The notes below the pieces were generated by a model, which made no database searches, was not told the DNA's origin, and saw only the letters and a list, made by a program, of their open reading frames with translations. A stretch of DNA of 64,000 nt, from assembly GCF_030541005.1 (NCBI RefSeq), contig NZ_JASSVM010000003.1:124001-188000 (forward strand), given 5' to 3'. The position numbers and the translations under genes were made by a program. Positions 55,865 to 64,000 of this stretch are shown here, piece by piece (position 1 is the first letter of the stretch; every line of letters starts with the position of its first letter). The stretch comes from Marinobacter sp. SS5-14b. Lineage in GTDB: Bacteria; Pseudomonadota; Gammaproteobacteria; Pseudomonadales; Oleiphilaceae.

Positions 55865-57661
55865 TCACTGAGGCACCAGATTCGAAGGCACAGGCACCGG
55901 AAACTCCAGAAGCTGCTGCGCAAAGGCCTTGCCCTGCGGATCAATCCGAAGGGAAGCTACGCCACCACCACCCAGACTGTGCTCCAGCAAGAAATTGAAC
56001 GCATGCAACCCCGGCATCGCCCAGCGCGTCACCTTGCCAGACTCCGGATTCAGCGTATGACTCATCCACTGGGCCACCGCCTGCTCCGTCAACGCCGCCT
56101 CAATAAACGGCAAAAACTCCGGCTCCCGCGCAATCACCCCGATATTGCTGTGATCACCCTTGTCACCAGACCGCGCCCAGGCCAGCTTGATTAGCGGCAC
56201 CGTGGTGTCTGTTGAAACCTCCATCCGGGCTTCTGGCTCAGCAGCCAGCGAACCCGGATCAAATCCCCCGTCGGTAACTACGGCCACTTGGGATTTCTCA
56301 CCAGCCAACTCCACCGAAACCGCCACTTCTGGCTTCGGCACCAAGCAGGAATACAACCGAATCTTCGGCCACACCGTCGGCCGGCCACCGACAATACCGG
56401 TGATCCCCGGCGCCATGCCCGTAGCCGCCTGGGCAATTTCCCTGGAGAACAGCACCAACGCCTTCTTGTTCGGGTGGGCTGTGGCAATCTTCACCACCAC
56501 CTCCCGGCACTGGTCGCCCCGGCCGTGGGCACCGTAAGTGGTTTCGGTGCCCAAGAGCTCGATGCTGGTTTCGGAATAGTCCGGCAGGCCACGCTCGGCA
56601 AACATCGCGGATGTCTTCGCCAGAATGGCTTCGGCCACTTTCTGCGCCTTCGCCTTGGCATCGATGCCGCCCAGCAGGAAGGTCACCGTGCACTTGAAGC
56701 CATCCGGCCAGGTGCCGGACACCTTGTAGCTGTCGGTTGGGGGCAGGCCCTTCGCGCCAGTAACACTAACCTGGTCCTTGCCGATCTCTTCCAGCGTTAC
56801 CCGGGTGAAATCACAGGTCACATCCGGTAGCAGGTAAGCCCGCGGATCACCAATCTCGTACACCAGTTGCTCACTCACGGTACCCCGGCTGACCAGGCCA
56901 CCGGTGCCTTCTGGCTTGGTGATCACAAAGTCACCGGAGGCGCTTACTTCGGCAATCGGGAAGCCCATATTGGCATAGCCCTCGGCCACCTGTTCCCAAT
57001 CGGTAAAGTTGCCGCCGGTGGACTGGGCACCGCACTCCAGCAGGTGCCCGGCCAGGCTGCCCTGAGCCAGCTTGTCGTAGTCGTTCCAGCGCCAGCCGAA
57101 TTCATGCATCAGCGGCGCCAGCACCAGGGCGCTGTCCGCCACCCGGCCGGTGATAATGATGTCTGCACCCTGTTCCAGCGCGGCCACCAGGCCGGGCGCG
57201 CCCAGATAGGCATTCAGGCTGACCATCATGCCGGGGAAGGGCTGTCCGGTGGTCATCTCGGTGATGCCGGCATCGGCCAGCTTCTTTTTCTTCATCAGAA
57301 GGTCATCGCCCAGTACTACGGCGATTTTCAGGTCCACGCCCGCTTGCTCGCACAGGGCCTGCAAGGCATCGCGGCAGGCAGCCGGGTTCACGCCGCCGGC
57401 GTTGGTCAGTACCCGGACGCCTTGCGCCTTGATGTCGCCCAGCAGCGGAGCCATGACGGTTTCAACGCAGTCCCGGGCATAACCCTGAGAGGGGTCTTTC
57501 ATCTTCTGGCCGGCCATGATCGACATGGTGATCTCGGCCAGGTAATCGGCCACCAGGTAATCAATGTTGCCCTGATGAACCAGCTGGGCGGCGGCGGTTT
57601 CTGTGTCGCCCCAGAAAGCGGCGGAGCAGCCGATGCGGATAGGGTTGTCGGGTTGTGCCAT
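55865..57661 (-). CDS. atuA: Acyclic terpene utilisation protein AtuA
   Basis: 598-aa DUF1446 protein, the marker gene of citronellol/geraniol degradation in Pseudomonas. The N-terminus has [19 protein letters not shown] and [32 protein letters not shown] and [13 protein letters not shown] follow; the C-terminal part has [20 protein letters not shown] (about 490-509), which is typical. Biochemical role unresolved; needed for growth on acyclic terpenes. First gene of the minus-strand operon, divergent from the TetR regulator. AAGG precedes ATG. Confidence 0.9.
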   Translation of the reverse strand: MAQPDNPIRIGCSAAFWGDTETAAAQLVHQGNIDYLVADYLAEITMSIMAGQKMKDPSQGYARDCVETVMAPLLGDIKAQGVRVLTNAGGVNPAACRDALQALCEQAGVDLKIAVVLGDDLLMKKKKLADAGITEMTTGQPFPGMMVSLNAYLGAPGLVAALEQGADIIITGRVADSALVLAPLMHEFGWRWNDYDKLAQGSLAGHLLECGAQSTGGNFTDWEQVAEGYANMGFPIAEVSASGDFVITKPEGTGGLVSRGTVSEQLVYEIGDPRAYLLPDVTCDFTRVTLEEIGKDQVSVTGAKGLPPTDSYKVSGTWPDGFKCTVTFLLGGIDAKAKAQKVAEAILAKTSAMFAERGLPDYSETSIELLGTETTYGAHGRGDQCREVVVKIATAHPNKKALVLFSREIAQAATGMAPGITGIVGGRPTVWPKIRLYSCLVPKPEVAVSVELAGEKSQVAVVTDGGFDPGSLAAEPEARMEVSTDTTVPLIKLAWARSGDKGDHSNIGVIAREPEFLPFIEAALTEQAVAQWMSHTLNPESGKVTRWAMPGLHAFNFLLEHSLGGGGVASLRIDPQGKAFAQQLLEFPVPVPSNLVPQ

Positions 57662-57723
57662 GTTGTTTGCCTTGTTCTTTGCGCCCGGCGATTGCGGACT
57701 GGTGCAACGATGTCATCGACAAT

Positions 57724-57769
57724 ACCAAGCAAGCGCTTGGTTTGTAAACAGGCAAATCTCGGGTAGAAT
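57724..57769. promoter_or_regulatory. atuR-atuA operator and promoters
   Basis: AGCAAGCGCTTGGT (57728-57741) fits the 14-bp KstR2-type TetR consensus AnCAAGnnCTTGnT exactly; a wider dyad ACCAAGC-N4-GCTTGGT (57724-57741) overlaps it. Plus strand: TTGTAA (57742-57747), 16 bp, TAGAAT (57764-57769) for atuR. Minus strand: TTTACA and TATTGT flank the operator with 18 bp spacing, for atuA. Binding would block both promoters, so the regulator likely represses itself and the atu operon, relieved by a terpenoyl-CoA. Confidence 0.65.
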
Positions 57770-57793
57770 AAAAAGTCCCAGCAAGACAACCGG

Positions 57794-58438
57794 ATGGCCT
57801 TTGTGAACCAGAACGAGATTCTTCAGTCCCTTATTCAAGACCAGCTGGTTTCTGATCCTGCCAGTGCCCGTGGACGCTTGTTAAAAGAAGCCGCCACTTT
57901 GTTCAGGGACAAGGGCTATGAGCGCACGACAGTCAGGGACCTGGCGGCTGCCGTAGGTATTCAGTCGGGCAGTCTGTTCCATCACTTCCGGACCAAAGAA
58001 GAAATACTGAAAGCCGTTATGGTTGAAACCATTCGGTTGAACACCGCGGTGATGCAAGCAGCAGCCGATCAGGTGGACTCGCCACAGGGCAAGCTTCGGG
58101 CGCTGATCCGTGCCGAGCTTGAGTCGATTAACGGTCAGACTGGCGAAGCCATGGCGGTGCTCGTGTATGAGTGGCGCAGTTTGTCGGATCACTCGCAAGG
58201 GGAAGTGCTTGAGCTGCGGGACATATACGAGAATCTGTGGCTCTCCATACTGGAGGAGCTGAGCCAGTCAGGGCGCCTGGCAGCGGATGCCTTTATCGTT
58301 CGCAGAATGCTAACGGGCGCTCTTAGCTGGACAGTTACCTGGTATCGCCCTGAGCGTGGCGGATTGACACTGGACGGCCTGACGGATCAGGTTATGGCCA
58401 TGTTGGGTTTTGTGGATGGTCATGCCGCTTTGTCATAA
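57794..58438 (+). CDS. atuR: TetR-family regulator, probable AtuR
   Basis: 214-aa TetR repressor: N-terminal helix-turn-helix ARGRLLKEAATLFRDKGYER and TVRDLAAAVGIQSGSLFHHFRTKEEIL (about residues 25-72), then a helical ligand-binding domain with EWRSLSDHSQGEVLELRDIYENLW, similar to KstR2/CoA-thioester-responsive members. Divergent from atuA at the position of P. aeruginosa atuR, which represses the atu genes. The start is ATG at 57794, with GTG at 57803 as an alternative; ribosome site is weak (leaderless or poorly translated). Confidence 0.85.
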   Translation: MAFVNQNEILQSLIQDQLVSDPASARGRLLKEAATLFRDKGYERTTVRDLAAAVGIQSGSLFHHFRTKEEILKAVMVETIRLNTAVMQAAADQVDSPQGKLRALIRAELESINGQTGEAMAVLVYEWRSLSDHSQGEVLELRDIYENLWLSILEELSQSGRLAADAFIVRRMLTGALSWTVTWYRPERGGLTLDGLTDQVMAMLGFVDGHAALS

Positions 58439-58717
58439 ATGGCACGATTGTCCCGAAAAATGTCCCACACAGAACGCATTGTTTTAAATCAATAATTTCA
58501 AACTCCCTCGTATTTTATACCAGCCATTGGCCTGATCGGCATGGCAGTTTCGGCAATCAAGCCATTTCTGTCTGACAAGATTCCCCGCATTCTTCGTTCC
58601 GCTGGATACAGTTTCCCCAAACCAAGGGATCTGATTCACGGATTGGCGAGAACCTTATGTGATAAAAAACATCTCGCAATCCCTTACACACAAAAACAAA
58701 GAAAGACGGGTCACATT

Positions 58718-59782
58718 ATGATCTTCTCAATGCTCACCCAGGTGCGCCATGTACTGGCACGCCTTCGCGCAATGGTAGCTGCCAGCGTGGTTATTCTGCT
58801 GGCGGGTTGCTCAGCCAATCCGATATACCAGACCACCGGGATTGTGCTCTCCAATTACTCCGAATCTGAAGCTACACCCTATGTGATGCAGATGTCAGAT
58901 CCCCGCATGGCCTGTGCGCTGGGTGAGGGCACGGATGCGCTGATGTATTCCTTTTCCAGAATCATCGACGCACCCGACAGCACCGGTTCCTTGTTGATGC
59001 TGCTGGCCGGTAACTGCATGGAATACCGGGCCTGGGAAGCCGAGCTGGATTACCTCAGGGCGGAATATCATGGCAACGTGCCCGCCGCCAAAGATGCCCG
59101 GGAAATGTCGAAGCGCCTCTACGCGATAACGGCTGAGCGCCGCTACGAAGCCTATCAGCGCGCCATGGCTGCCTATGACTTTGACCCGGCGGCCGAGCCC
59201 ATGGAGTGCCCGTTCCTGTTTACCGATCAGGATGAGCTGACGTTTCTTCTGGGGCTGCTGACCGGATTACAGGCCATCGTGAATGATGCCAATTCCGGTG
59301 CCCTCGCCGGCGTGCCCCGTAACATTGCGCCCCGTGCCGAGCGTGCCGCGCAGTGTGTTGATAACGAGAAATGGGGTGGCCTGCCCAATGCTGTCAGAGC
59401 CCTGGTCTGGCTGCTGATTCCCGATACCCGTCCTGAGCTGTCTCCCGACCCATGGGTGGTGCTTGAGAACAGTGCCGAAATGGGTGTGAAAGCGGGCATC
59501 AGAGCGTCCCACGCCGTTCAGGTGGTGGCCTCTGAAACCTTTGGCCGCCCGGACGTTCTGGCGAGCACCATAGCCGAATTTGCCGAAACCGAAGAGCAGA
59601 TCGATGTGTGGGATACATACCGGCTGGTTGACCATGTTGCCCGCAGCGTTGTCACCTTCTCATCGGATAAGCACTGGACCAGGAACTACGGCCATCGCAC
59701 ACCGGCAAGCTTCTTCGGGAAAATGACCGCAGAGCGCGATACCAGCAACGTAGAAACCATGAGCCTGGACGGCCTGCTCTGA
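58718..59782 (+). CDS. Lipoprotein of TRAP-type operon (TatT-like candidate)
   Basis: 354-aa predicted lipoprotein: signal anchor MIFSMLTQVRHVLARLRAMV and on to VILLAGC with lipobox LAGC. The mature part is helical with repeated Ala/Glu-rich segments (AWEAELDYLRAEYHGNVPAAKDAREM, AITAERRYEAYQRAM), and resembles the TPR-like T-component (TatT) found beside some TRAP transporters; I infer this mainly from its place ahead of the binding protein and permease. Starts upstream of 58718 lack support. The 279-bp gap after atuR shows no other gene. Confidence 0.65.
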   Translation: MIFSMLTQVRHVLARLRAMVAASVVILLAGCSANPIYQTTGIVLSNYSESEATPYVMQMSDPRMACALGEGTDALMYSFSRIIDAPDSTGSLLMLLAGNCMEYRAWEAELDYLRAEYHGNVPAAKDAREMSKRLYAITAERRYEAYQRAMAAYDFDPAAEPMECPFLFTDQDELTFLLGLLTGLQAIVNDANSGALAGVPRNIAPRAERAAQCVDNEKWGGLPNAVRALVWLLIPDTRPELSPDPWVVLENSAEMGVKAGIRASHAVQVVASETFGRPDVLASTIAEFAETEEQIDVWDTYRLVDHVARSVVTFSSDKHWTRNYGHRTPASFFGKMTAERDTSNVETMSLDGLL

Positions 59783-59843
59783 CAGAGCCGCCCGGCAACG
59801 TTTTAACTGAACCGATAAACACAAGAGTGACCCGGAGGTCGTC

Positions 59844-60854
59844 ATGATCCGCAATTCCCTTGCAGCCCTCACCCTTGCAGTTGCTGCCCCCCTGGCTTCT
59901 GCACAAACCGTTTCGATGTGCGTGTTCGATGTGATCGGTGCCAACGGTGACGTGTTCAACATGGTCAAAGACTACGCCCTTGAAATGAAGGCGCACGGTG
60001 TTGATTTCGAGCTTAAACCCTATACCGATGAAGGTGTTGCGGTTGGTGATTTCAACGCCGGCCAGTGTGATGCAGTGGCGGCGACCGATATTCGGATTCG
60101 CCCGTTCAACCGCTTTACCGGAAGCATCAGTGCTGTCGGTGCGCTGCCAACCTACGACGATCTCAAAACCCTGCTGGCGACACTGGCGCAGCCAAAGGCA
60201 GCTTCCCTGATGAAGGAAAACGGCTACGAGGTGTTGGGTATCGTGCCTGCGGGTGCGGGCTACCTGTTCGTCAACGACAGGGGCATTGATACCGCCGGAG
60301 AATTGGCCGGCAAGCGTGTTGCCACTCTGGATTATCAGAAAGACGCGATTCACATGGTGAATTACGTCAAGGCGACTGTCGTGCCCTCGGACATCACCAA
60401 TTTCGCCGGCAAGTTCAACAATGGCTCGGTTGATACTGCCTACGCACCAGCCTTCGCCTATGAGGCACTGGAGCTCTATAAAGGCATTGGTGACAAGGGC
60501 GGTATTGTTGACTACCCGCTGGCGCAACTGACCATTCAGGTGGTGGCCCGGGACGATGTGCTTGAAGACGGCCTCGCCCAGAAGGCTCGGGAAGTCGCCT
60601 GGGGCATGTACCCACAAGCCATGAACCTGATCGATACCCAGGAAAAGGCCATTCCGGATGGCCAGTGGATCCGTATTCCCGACAAAGATATTACCGGTTA
60701 CCAGGAAATGTTCCGGGAAAACCGCCTGGAAATGCGTGACGGCGTAAACGGCGCACCCGATGTATACCACCCGAAGATGTTGAGCCTGCTGAGCAAAATT
60801 CGGTGTGCCAGTAATCCGGGTGCATCCGAGTGCACTGCGGAAAATCGGGAATAA
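59844..60854 (+). CDS. Putative solute-binding protein of TRAP operon
   Basis: 336-aa secreted protein: signal peptide MIRNSLAALTLAVAAPLASA cleaved before QTVSMCVFDVIGANGD. Sequence features: DFNAGQCDAVAATDIRIRPFN and GELAGKRVATLDYQKDAIH, reminiscent of periplasmic binding proteins; family near DUF6091. It probably captures a ligand for the permease 15 bp downstream. GGAGG precedes the ATG. The ligand is unknown; neighbour genes suggest hydrophobic or terpenoid acids. Confidence 0.75.
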   Translation: MIRNSLAALTLAVAAPLASAQTVSMCVFDVIGANGDVFNMVKDYALEMKAHGVDFELKPYTDEGVAVGDFNAGQCDAVAATDIRIRPFNRFTGSISAVGALPTYDDLKTLLATLAQPKAASLMKENGYEVLGIVPAGAGYLFVNDRGIDTAGELAGKRVATLDYQKDAIHMVNYVKATVVPSDITNFAGKFNNGSVDTAYAPAFAYEALELYKGIGDKGGIVDYPLAQLTIQVVARDDVLEDGLAQKAREVAWGMYPQAMNLIDTQEKAIPDGQWIRIPDKDITGYQEMFRENRLEMRDGVNGAPDVYHPKMLSLLSKIRCASNPGASECTAENRE

Positions 60855-60869
60855 CCGGAGACCCTGACC

Positions 60870-62921
60870 ATGAACTGGCGTGCAATGACTGCGACAGGCG
60901 TAAGGACACTGTACCCCGTGCACAGGTTGCACGGGGTTATCCTCCTGCTGTTACTCCTGGCGACTCTGTTGCTCGGGATGGGTAATTCGCTTCACTCCCG
61001 GTTGCTGTGGGTGGGTGAACAGGTGTGGCCAAACTACTACCTGCTCAATCCCGATGCGGTTGAGCCCACCTGCAATCTGGTTATGGATGTCGACAAAGAA
61101 GTGCAGCGCCGGGTTCAGGCCTATCAGCCGGACCCGGACGATCTCTTCAGCTCACCTCCGGACCCGCAGGCAATCCGTCAGTCACTGGAAAGCAATCTTG
61201 CACTGTGTGAGCAGCGCCATCTGCAGTTTGCTGAAAACCAGAAAAATGCCACATGGGGGCTGGGTGTTTTCAAGGACATAGAGCAGGGCCTGGCTAACTT
61301 CCTGCTCAGCAACATTGATCTCACCAAGTTCCTGTTTATTGGTATGTTTGCCATGGCCGCGGCCATTTCAGCACTGGATGCCGATCACATCGCTTTGAGG
61401 TTGCCCCGCAACCGGGCTGAGTGGCGCTTGAGCCAGGGTGTTCAGTTTGTTGTAAACGGGCTTATGCTGCTTTCATTGAATGCCTATCTCGGTAACCTGG
61501 AGCGAACGCCCGATTCGGCAAGTGCCATGGATCTCCAGTATGCCTGGGGCTTTGTGTTCGGGTTGTTCATGGTGATCAACGCGATACGCTTCTTCTATAT
61601 ACCGGAACGGATGAGAGCGGGAAGCCTGGATCTCGCTTCCGGACTTGTGGTGCCGCTGTACTGCACCATGGGGCTGATTGCCATGAGTTACTTCTTTTTC
61701 GTGGACGGCTATTCCTCGGGGCTGGCCATTTACTTTGGCATGATGTCCAACCTGTCTTCGATGTTCATCAACATCGGCCTGTACGTGCTGGTGGGCATGA
61801 TGCTGAAGCAGACCCGTGTTCCGGAACTGCTGCTGGGCCTGATCAAACCGTACAACTTGCCGGCACCCATGCTGGCCTCAGTGATTATCTTTGCCACCGC
61901 CTTTCCCACGGCCTTTACCGGTGCCTCCGGTATTTTCATTCTCGCCGTGGGCGGTGTGGTGTACGACGAGCTTCGCCGGGCCGGTGCCGGGCGGCAGCTT
62001 TCTCTGGCGACCACCGCTATGTCGGGTAGCCTGGGTGTTGTGCTGAACCCGTGCTTGCTGATCGTTGTGGTTGCGGCACTGAACAAGGAAGTCACCACAA
62101 CCGAGATGTATGGCTGGGGCTTCTGGGTGTTCATTATGTCGGCCAGTCTGTTTTCCTTTATCGTGTGCAAGACCGAAGGCAACTGGAAGCCCAGGCCTGC
62201 GCCAGGGGCGTTCCGTGCCTCATTGCGGGCAACCCGGCCTCTGCTGCCTTATGTGGTGGTTGGCTCGGCCGTGATTCTGGCCATCTGGGCGGTACTTGGT
62301 CTGCAATTCAATGAATACAGCGCCCCGCTGATCCTACCGCTGGTCATGCTGGCCTTGCTGATGCTGGATGCAGGAAGAGAGCGGGATGAAACGTCTGAGA
62401 CGCGGATGCAGGCCTTTTTCGCCCGAAGCAGCGCAGCGGCCAGCGATTCCGCTGTGCACATCGGTGCATTGCTGGCACTGATCGGTTTCTCAATATGTCT
62501 GGGCGGTATTCTGGAGCGCTCGGATATTGTGCACTATCTGTTTCCGGAAAGTCTGACCAGTCCGTGGTTGGCCATGCTGGTTATCGTGGTGATGCTGACG
62601 GTCATCGGTATGGTGATGGATCCATTCGGGGCAGTGATTCTGGTGTCTGCAACCATCGCCCAGCCGGCGATTCAGATCGGTATTGATCCTTTGCACTTCT
62701 GGATTGTGTGCCTGGTTGCCTTTGAGTTGGGGTACCTGAGCCCTCCGGTGGCGCTGAACCATCTGCTTACCCGTCAGGTGGTGGGTGAAACTGAAGTGCT
62801 GGCGGCCGAGCGCACGGGAACCTTCTGGCACCGGTATGAGCGTTTGTTGCTGCCGCTGGCGGTAATGATCCCGACCTTGTTGCTGGCAGCGTTTGTGCCA
62901 ATGCTGTTTTACGCGCTGTAA
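60870..62921 (+). CDS. TRAP transporter large permease with fused small subunit
   Basis: 683-aa membrane protein. Residues 1-250 have four transmembrane segments and a periplasmic loop rich in charged residues (about 45-145), taking the place of the DctQ small subunit. The rest is a DctM domain with SSMFINIGLYVLVGMMLKQT, ASVIIFATAFPTAFTGASGI and VMLTVIGMVMDPFGAVILVS typical of TRAP large subunits. A single-chain QM fusion. Expected to use a Na+ gradient for solute uptake, fitting a marine cell. GGAG precedes ATG; terminator follows. Confidence 0.83.
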   Translation: MNWRAMTATGVRTLYPVHRLHGVILLLLLLATLLLGMGNSLHSRLLWVGEQVWPNYYLLNPDAVEPTCNLVMDVDKEVQRRVQAYQPDPDDLFSSPPDPQAIRQSLESNLALCEQRHLQFAENQKNATWGLGVFKDIEQGLANFLLSNIDLTKFLFIGMFAMAAAISALDADHIALRLPRNRAEWRLSQGVQFVVNGLMLLSLNAYLGNLERTPDSASAMDLQYAWGFVFGLFMVINAIRFFYIPERMRAGSLDLASGLVVPLYCTMGLIAMSYFFFVDGYSSGLAIYFGMMSNLSSMFINIGLYVLVGMMLKQTRVPELLLGLIKPYNLPAPMLASVIIFATAFPTAFTGASGIFILAVGGVVYDELRRAGAGRQLSLATTAMSGSLGVVLNPCLLIVVVAALNKEVTTTEMYGWGFWVFIMSASLFSFIVCKTEGNWKPRPAPGAFRASLRATRPLLPYVVVGSAVILAIWAVLGLQFNEYSAPLILPLVMLALLMLDAGRERDETSETRMQAFFARSSAAASDSAVHIGALLALIGFSICLGGILERSDIVHYLFPESLTSPWLAMLVIVVMLTVIGMVMDPFGAVILVSATIAQPAIQIGIDPLHFWIVCLVAFELGYLSPPVALNHLLTRQVVGETEVLAAERTGTFWHRYERLLLPLAVMIPTLLLAAFVPMLFYAL

Positions 62922-62939
62922 GCACAGTAGTCTGGAATA

Positions 62940-62971
62940 ACCCGCGACAGCCCGGCTGCGCGGGTTTTTTC
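62940..62971 (+). terminator. Intrinsic terminator
   Basis: Stem AACCCGCG (62940-62947) with CGCGGGTT (62960-62967) and T6. It ends the TRAP operon. Confidence 0.9.
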
Positions 62972-63070
62972 GTGATGTGGTAACGGACTTGCTTCAGAAT
63001 GGGTCGATCACGGATGTCAGACCGTATAATCTGAATGAAGCCTTAAGCCACCTGACAAAAAGAGTCGCCA

Positions 63071-64000
63071 GTGAGAGTACGGATTCCCCTTTGTTTTCTG
63101 ATACCAGGGATGGTGATGCTTGCCGGTTGTGGTGGTGGCAGCAGCTCTGGTGCCGCCACACCCCTTTTGCCGGCCAGTCCCCTGTCCGGAGTGATTGCGA
63201 TTGAGGCCAACAGCCGGGTTGACCAGGATACGATGGATCAGCTGGGCCTTGGCGGTGCCACGCCCGCTGTTGTTCCGCAAACCCTGCCTGCCAGTTTTGT
63301 TTTGGCCGGTTATGTGAGCAATGCCAGTGGGTTCTATCCAGACGGTTCAACGGCGTGTCAGCCGCTTGAGTACCGTGCCGACCCCCTTGATGACTTTCTG
63401 GTGCCCATGGCCCCGGGGGAGACCATCGTGCTTCAGAGCTTTGGCACCTGTGCCAATGCAGCGGTTCTGGAACTTGATGTAGAGGGGGCGTTATCGCAGA
63501 CGGGTACCGATAGCGTGGGTGTGGCGAAGTTTACCCTGAGTGCTGGCGACGAGCGGGACTACCGGGTACGCGTACGGAATCTCGGGCGAATTCCGGCGCG
63601 CTACGTGCTGCTGAAAACCGCCGGCACTTCGCAGGATACCGCTGCGTTTTATTGGCCGGATCATCGCTTCGTTGAGGGTGAAGCGATAATCACTCTGGCT
63701 GAAACCCAACTGGGGCCGGTGTCGGCGATGGCCCAGGCCAACGGCGTGGGTCCGCGCAGGCTCGCTGATCGGGCCTGGCTGGCTTCCATGGCAGCTACTT
63801 CCAAAACGGCCATTGCAGGGCGGGAATCTTCTGCCACGCTGGCGTGGATTCAGCAGCTCCGGCAAACGCCGGGTGTTGAATCCGCTGCACCCAACTATCA
63901 GGTGGTGGCTCATTCACCGGTGAGTGAGCCGCTGTATAACCGGCAGTGGCACTACGGTTTGATCAACGGCCCGATCGCCTGGCAGTTGGCGCCCGGGGGT
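63071..64000 (+). CDS. Secreted S8-type serine protease, N-terminal part
   Basis: Open frame of 310 codons running past the window end, starting with GTG at 63071. Signal with lipobox: MVMLAGCGGGSSSGA. Residues about 40-190 look like a beta-rich pre-domain (SFVLAGYVSNASGFYPDGST, GTDSVGVAKFTLSAGDERDY). Then an I9-like propeptide-like stretch (FVEGEAIITLAETQL, TLAWIQQLRQTPGVESAAPNY), ending SEPLYNRQWHYGLINGPIAW, the usual entry to a subtilisin domain (the WHY pattern before the catalytic Asp). The active site is not in the window. A TATAAT box lies at 63025-63030 with no clear -35. Confidence 0.7.
   Translation, partial: MRVRIPLCFLIPGMVMLAGCGGGSSSGAATPLLPASPLSGVIAIEANSRVDQDTMDQLGLGGATPAVVPQTLPASFVLAGYVSNASGFYPDGSTACQPLEYRADPLDDFLVPMAPGETIVLQSFGTCANAAVLELDVEGALSQTGTDSVGVAKFTLSAGDERDYRVRVRNLGRIPARYVLLKTAGTSQDTAAFYWPDHRFVEGEAIITLAETQLGPVSAMAQANGVGPRRLADRAWLASMAATSKTAIAGRESSATLAWIQQLRQTPGVESAAPNYQVVAHSPVSEPLYNRQWHYGLINGPIAWQLAPGG

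Noticed and set aside
46932..57661. Cluster read as leucine/isovalerate (liu) catabolism
   Set aside because: A carboxylase pair, dehydrogenase and hydratase fit both pathways, but AtuA, AtuB and an AtuR-like divergent regulator are present and no HMG-CoA lyase is, so atu is the better reading.
58440..58453. TGGCACG after atuR as a sigma-54 -24 element
   Set aside because: The required TTGC -12 element at the right spacing is missing.
59652..60932. Minus-strand open frame of 426 codons opposite the binding protein
   Set aside because: Covered by the binding protein gene and parts of both neighbours, which have signal peptides, ribosome sites and family features.

Overview
The window looks like chromosomal DNA of a marine, hydrocarbon- and isoprenoid-degrading gammaproteobacterium, most like Marinobacter. 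This is inferred from gene content: an AlkB alkane monooxygenase, a complete acyclic-terpene (citronellol/geraniol) utilisation cluster, several acyl-CoA enzymes, an Mrp Na+/H+ antiporter and a TRAP transporter. No rRNA, tRNA, CRISPR array, prophage or insertion sequence was recognised.

Layout. 0-3.4 kb: a YciH/SUI1 factor, a DadA-like D-amino acid dehydrogenase and a fatty-acid CoA ligase. 3.4-9.2 kb: a six-gene mrp antiporter operon with fused A and B subunits. 9.2-9.6 kb: a structured leader resembling a compact cobalamin riboswitch, upstream of a FadH-type dienoyl-CoA reductase. 12-18 kb: a GlxA-type regulator, acyl-CoA dehydrogenase, enoyl-CoA hydratase and alkane monooxygenase. 18-24.5 kb: lipoprotein, PhoX-like protein, chemoreceptor and small membrane proteins. 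24.5-29.4 kb: a tight imelysin / di-heme / imelysin / DUF1513 operon of the iron-associated type. 29.5-36.3 kb: RlmJ, an MscS channel, an EamA transporter, hydrolases and an OmpA-like lipoprotein. 36.3-46.5 kb: SerA divergent from its usual D-2-hydroxyglutarate dehydrogenase partner, a zinc-less sirtuin, a UbiB-like kinase, purine salvage (apt plus adenine permease), a TRIC-like channel, a BLUF photoreceptor with a membrane tail, and a quinone oxidoreductase. 46.9-58.4 kb: atuH-F-E-D-C-B-A on the minus strand with a divergent TetR regulator; the shared promoter region carries a 14-bp palindrome matching the KstR2-type operator consensus. 58.7-62.9 kb: a three-gene TRAP-type transport operon. 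63.1 kb to the end: the N-terminal part of a secreted lipoprotein that is probably a subtilisin-like protease.

The most unusual feature is a family of nine large palindromic elements (about 97-119 bp arm to arm) found only in intergenic gaps around the alkane and terpene genes (13.0-16.4 and 46.6-55.8 kb). Each has a 20-32 bp inverted-repeat stem closing a 52-58 nt core of two hairpins whose apexes share a TCC motif. The core is conserved between copies, while the stem sequence differs in every copy yet stays self-complementary. Hairpin stems within cores show compensatory changes. Several copies are bounded by AGGCTAG / CTAGCCT motifs about 30-80 bp outside the arms. I know of no described family that matches this, but no search could be run.
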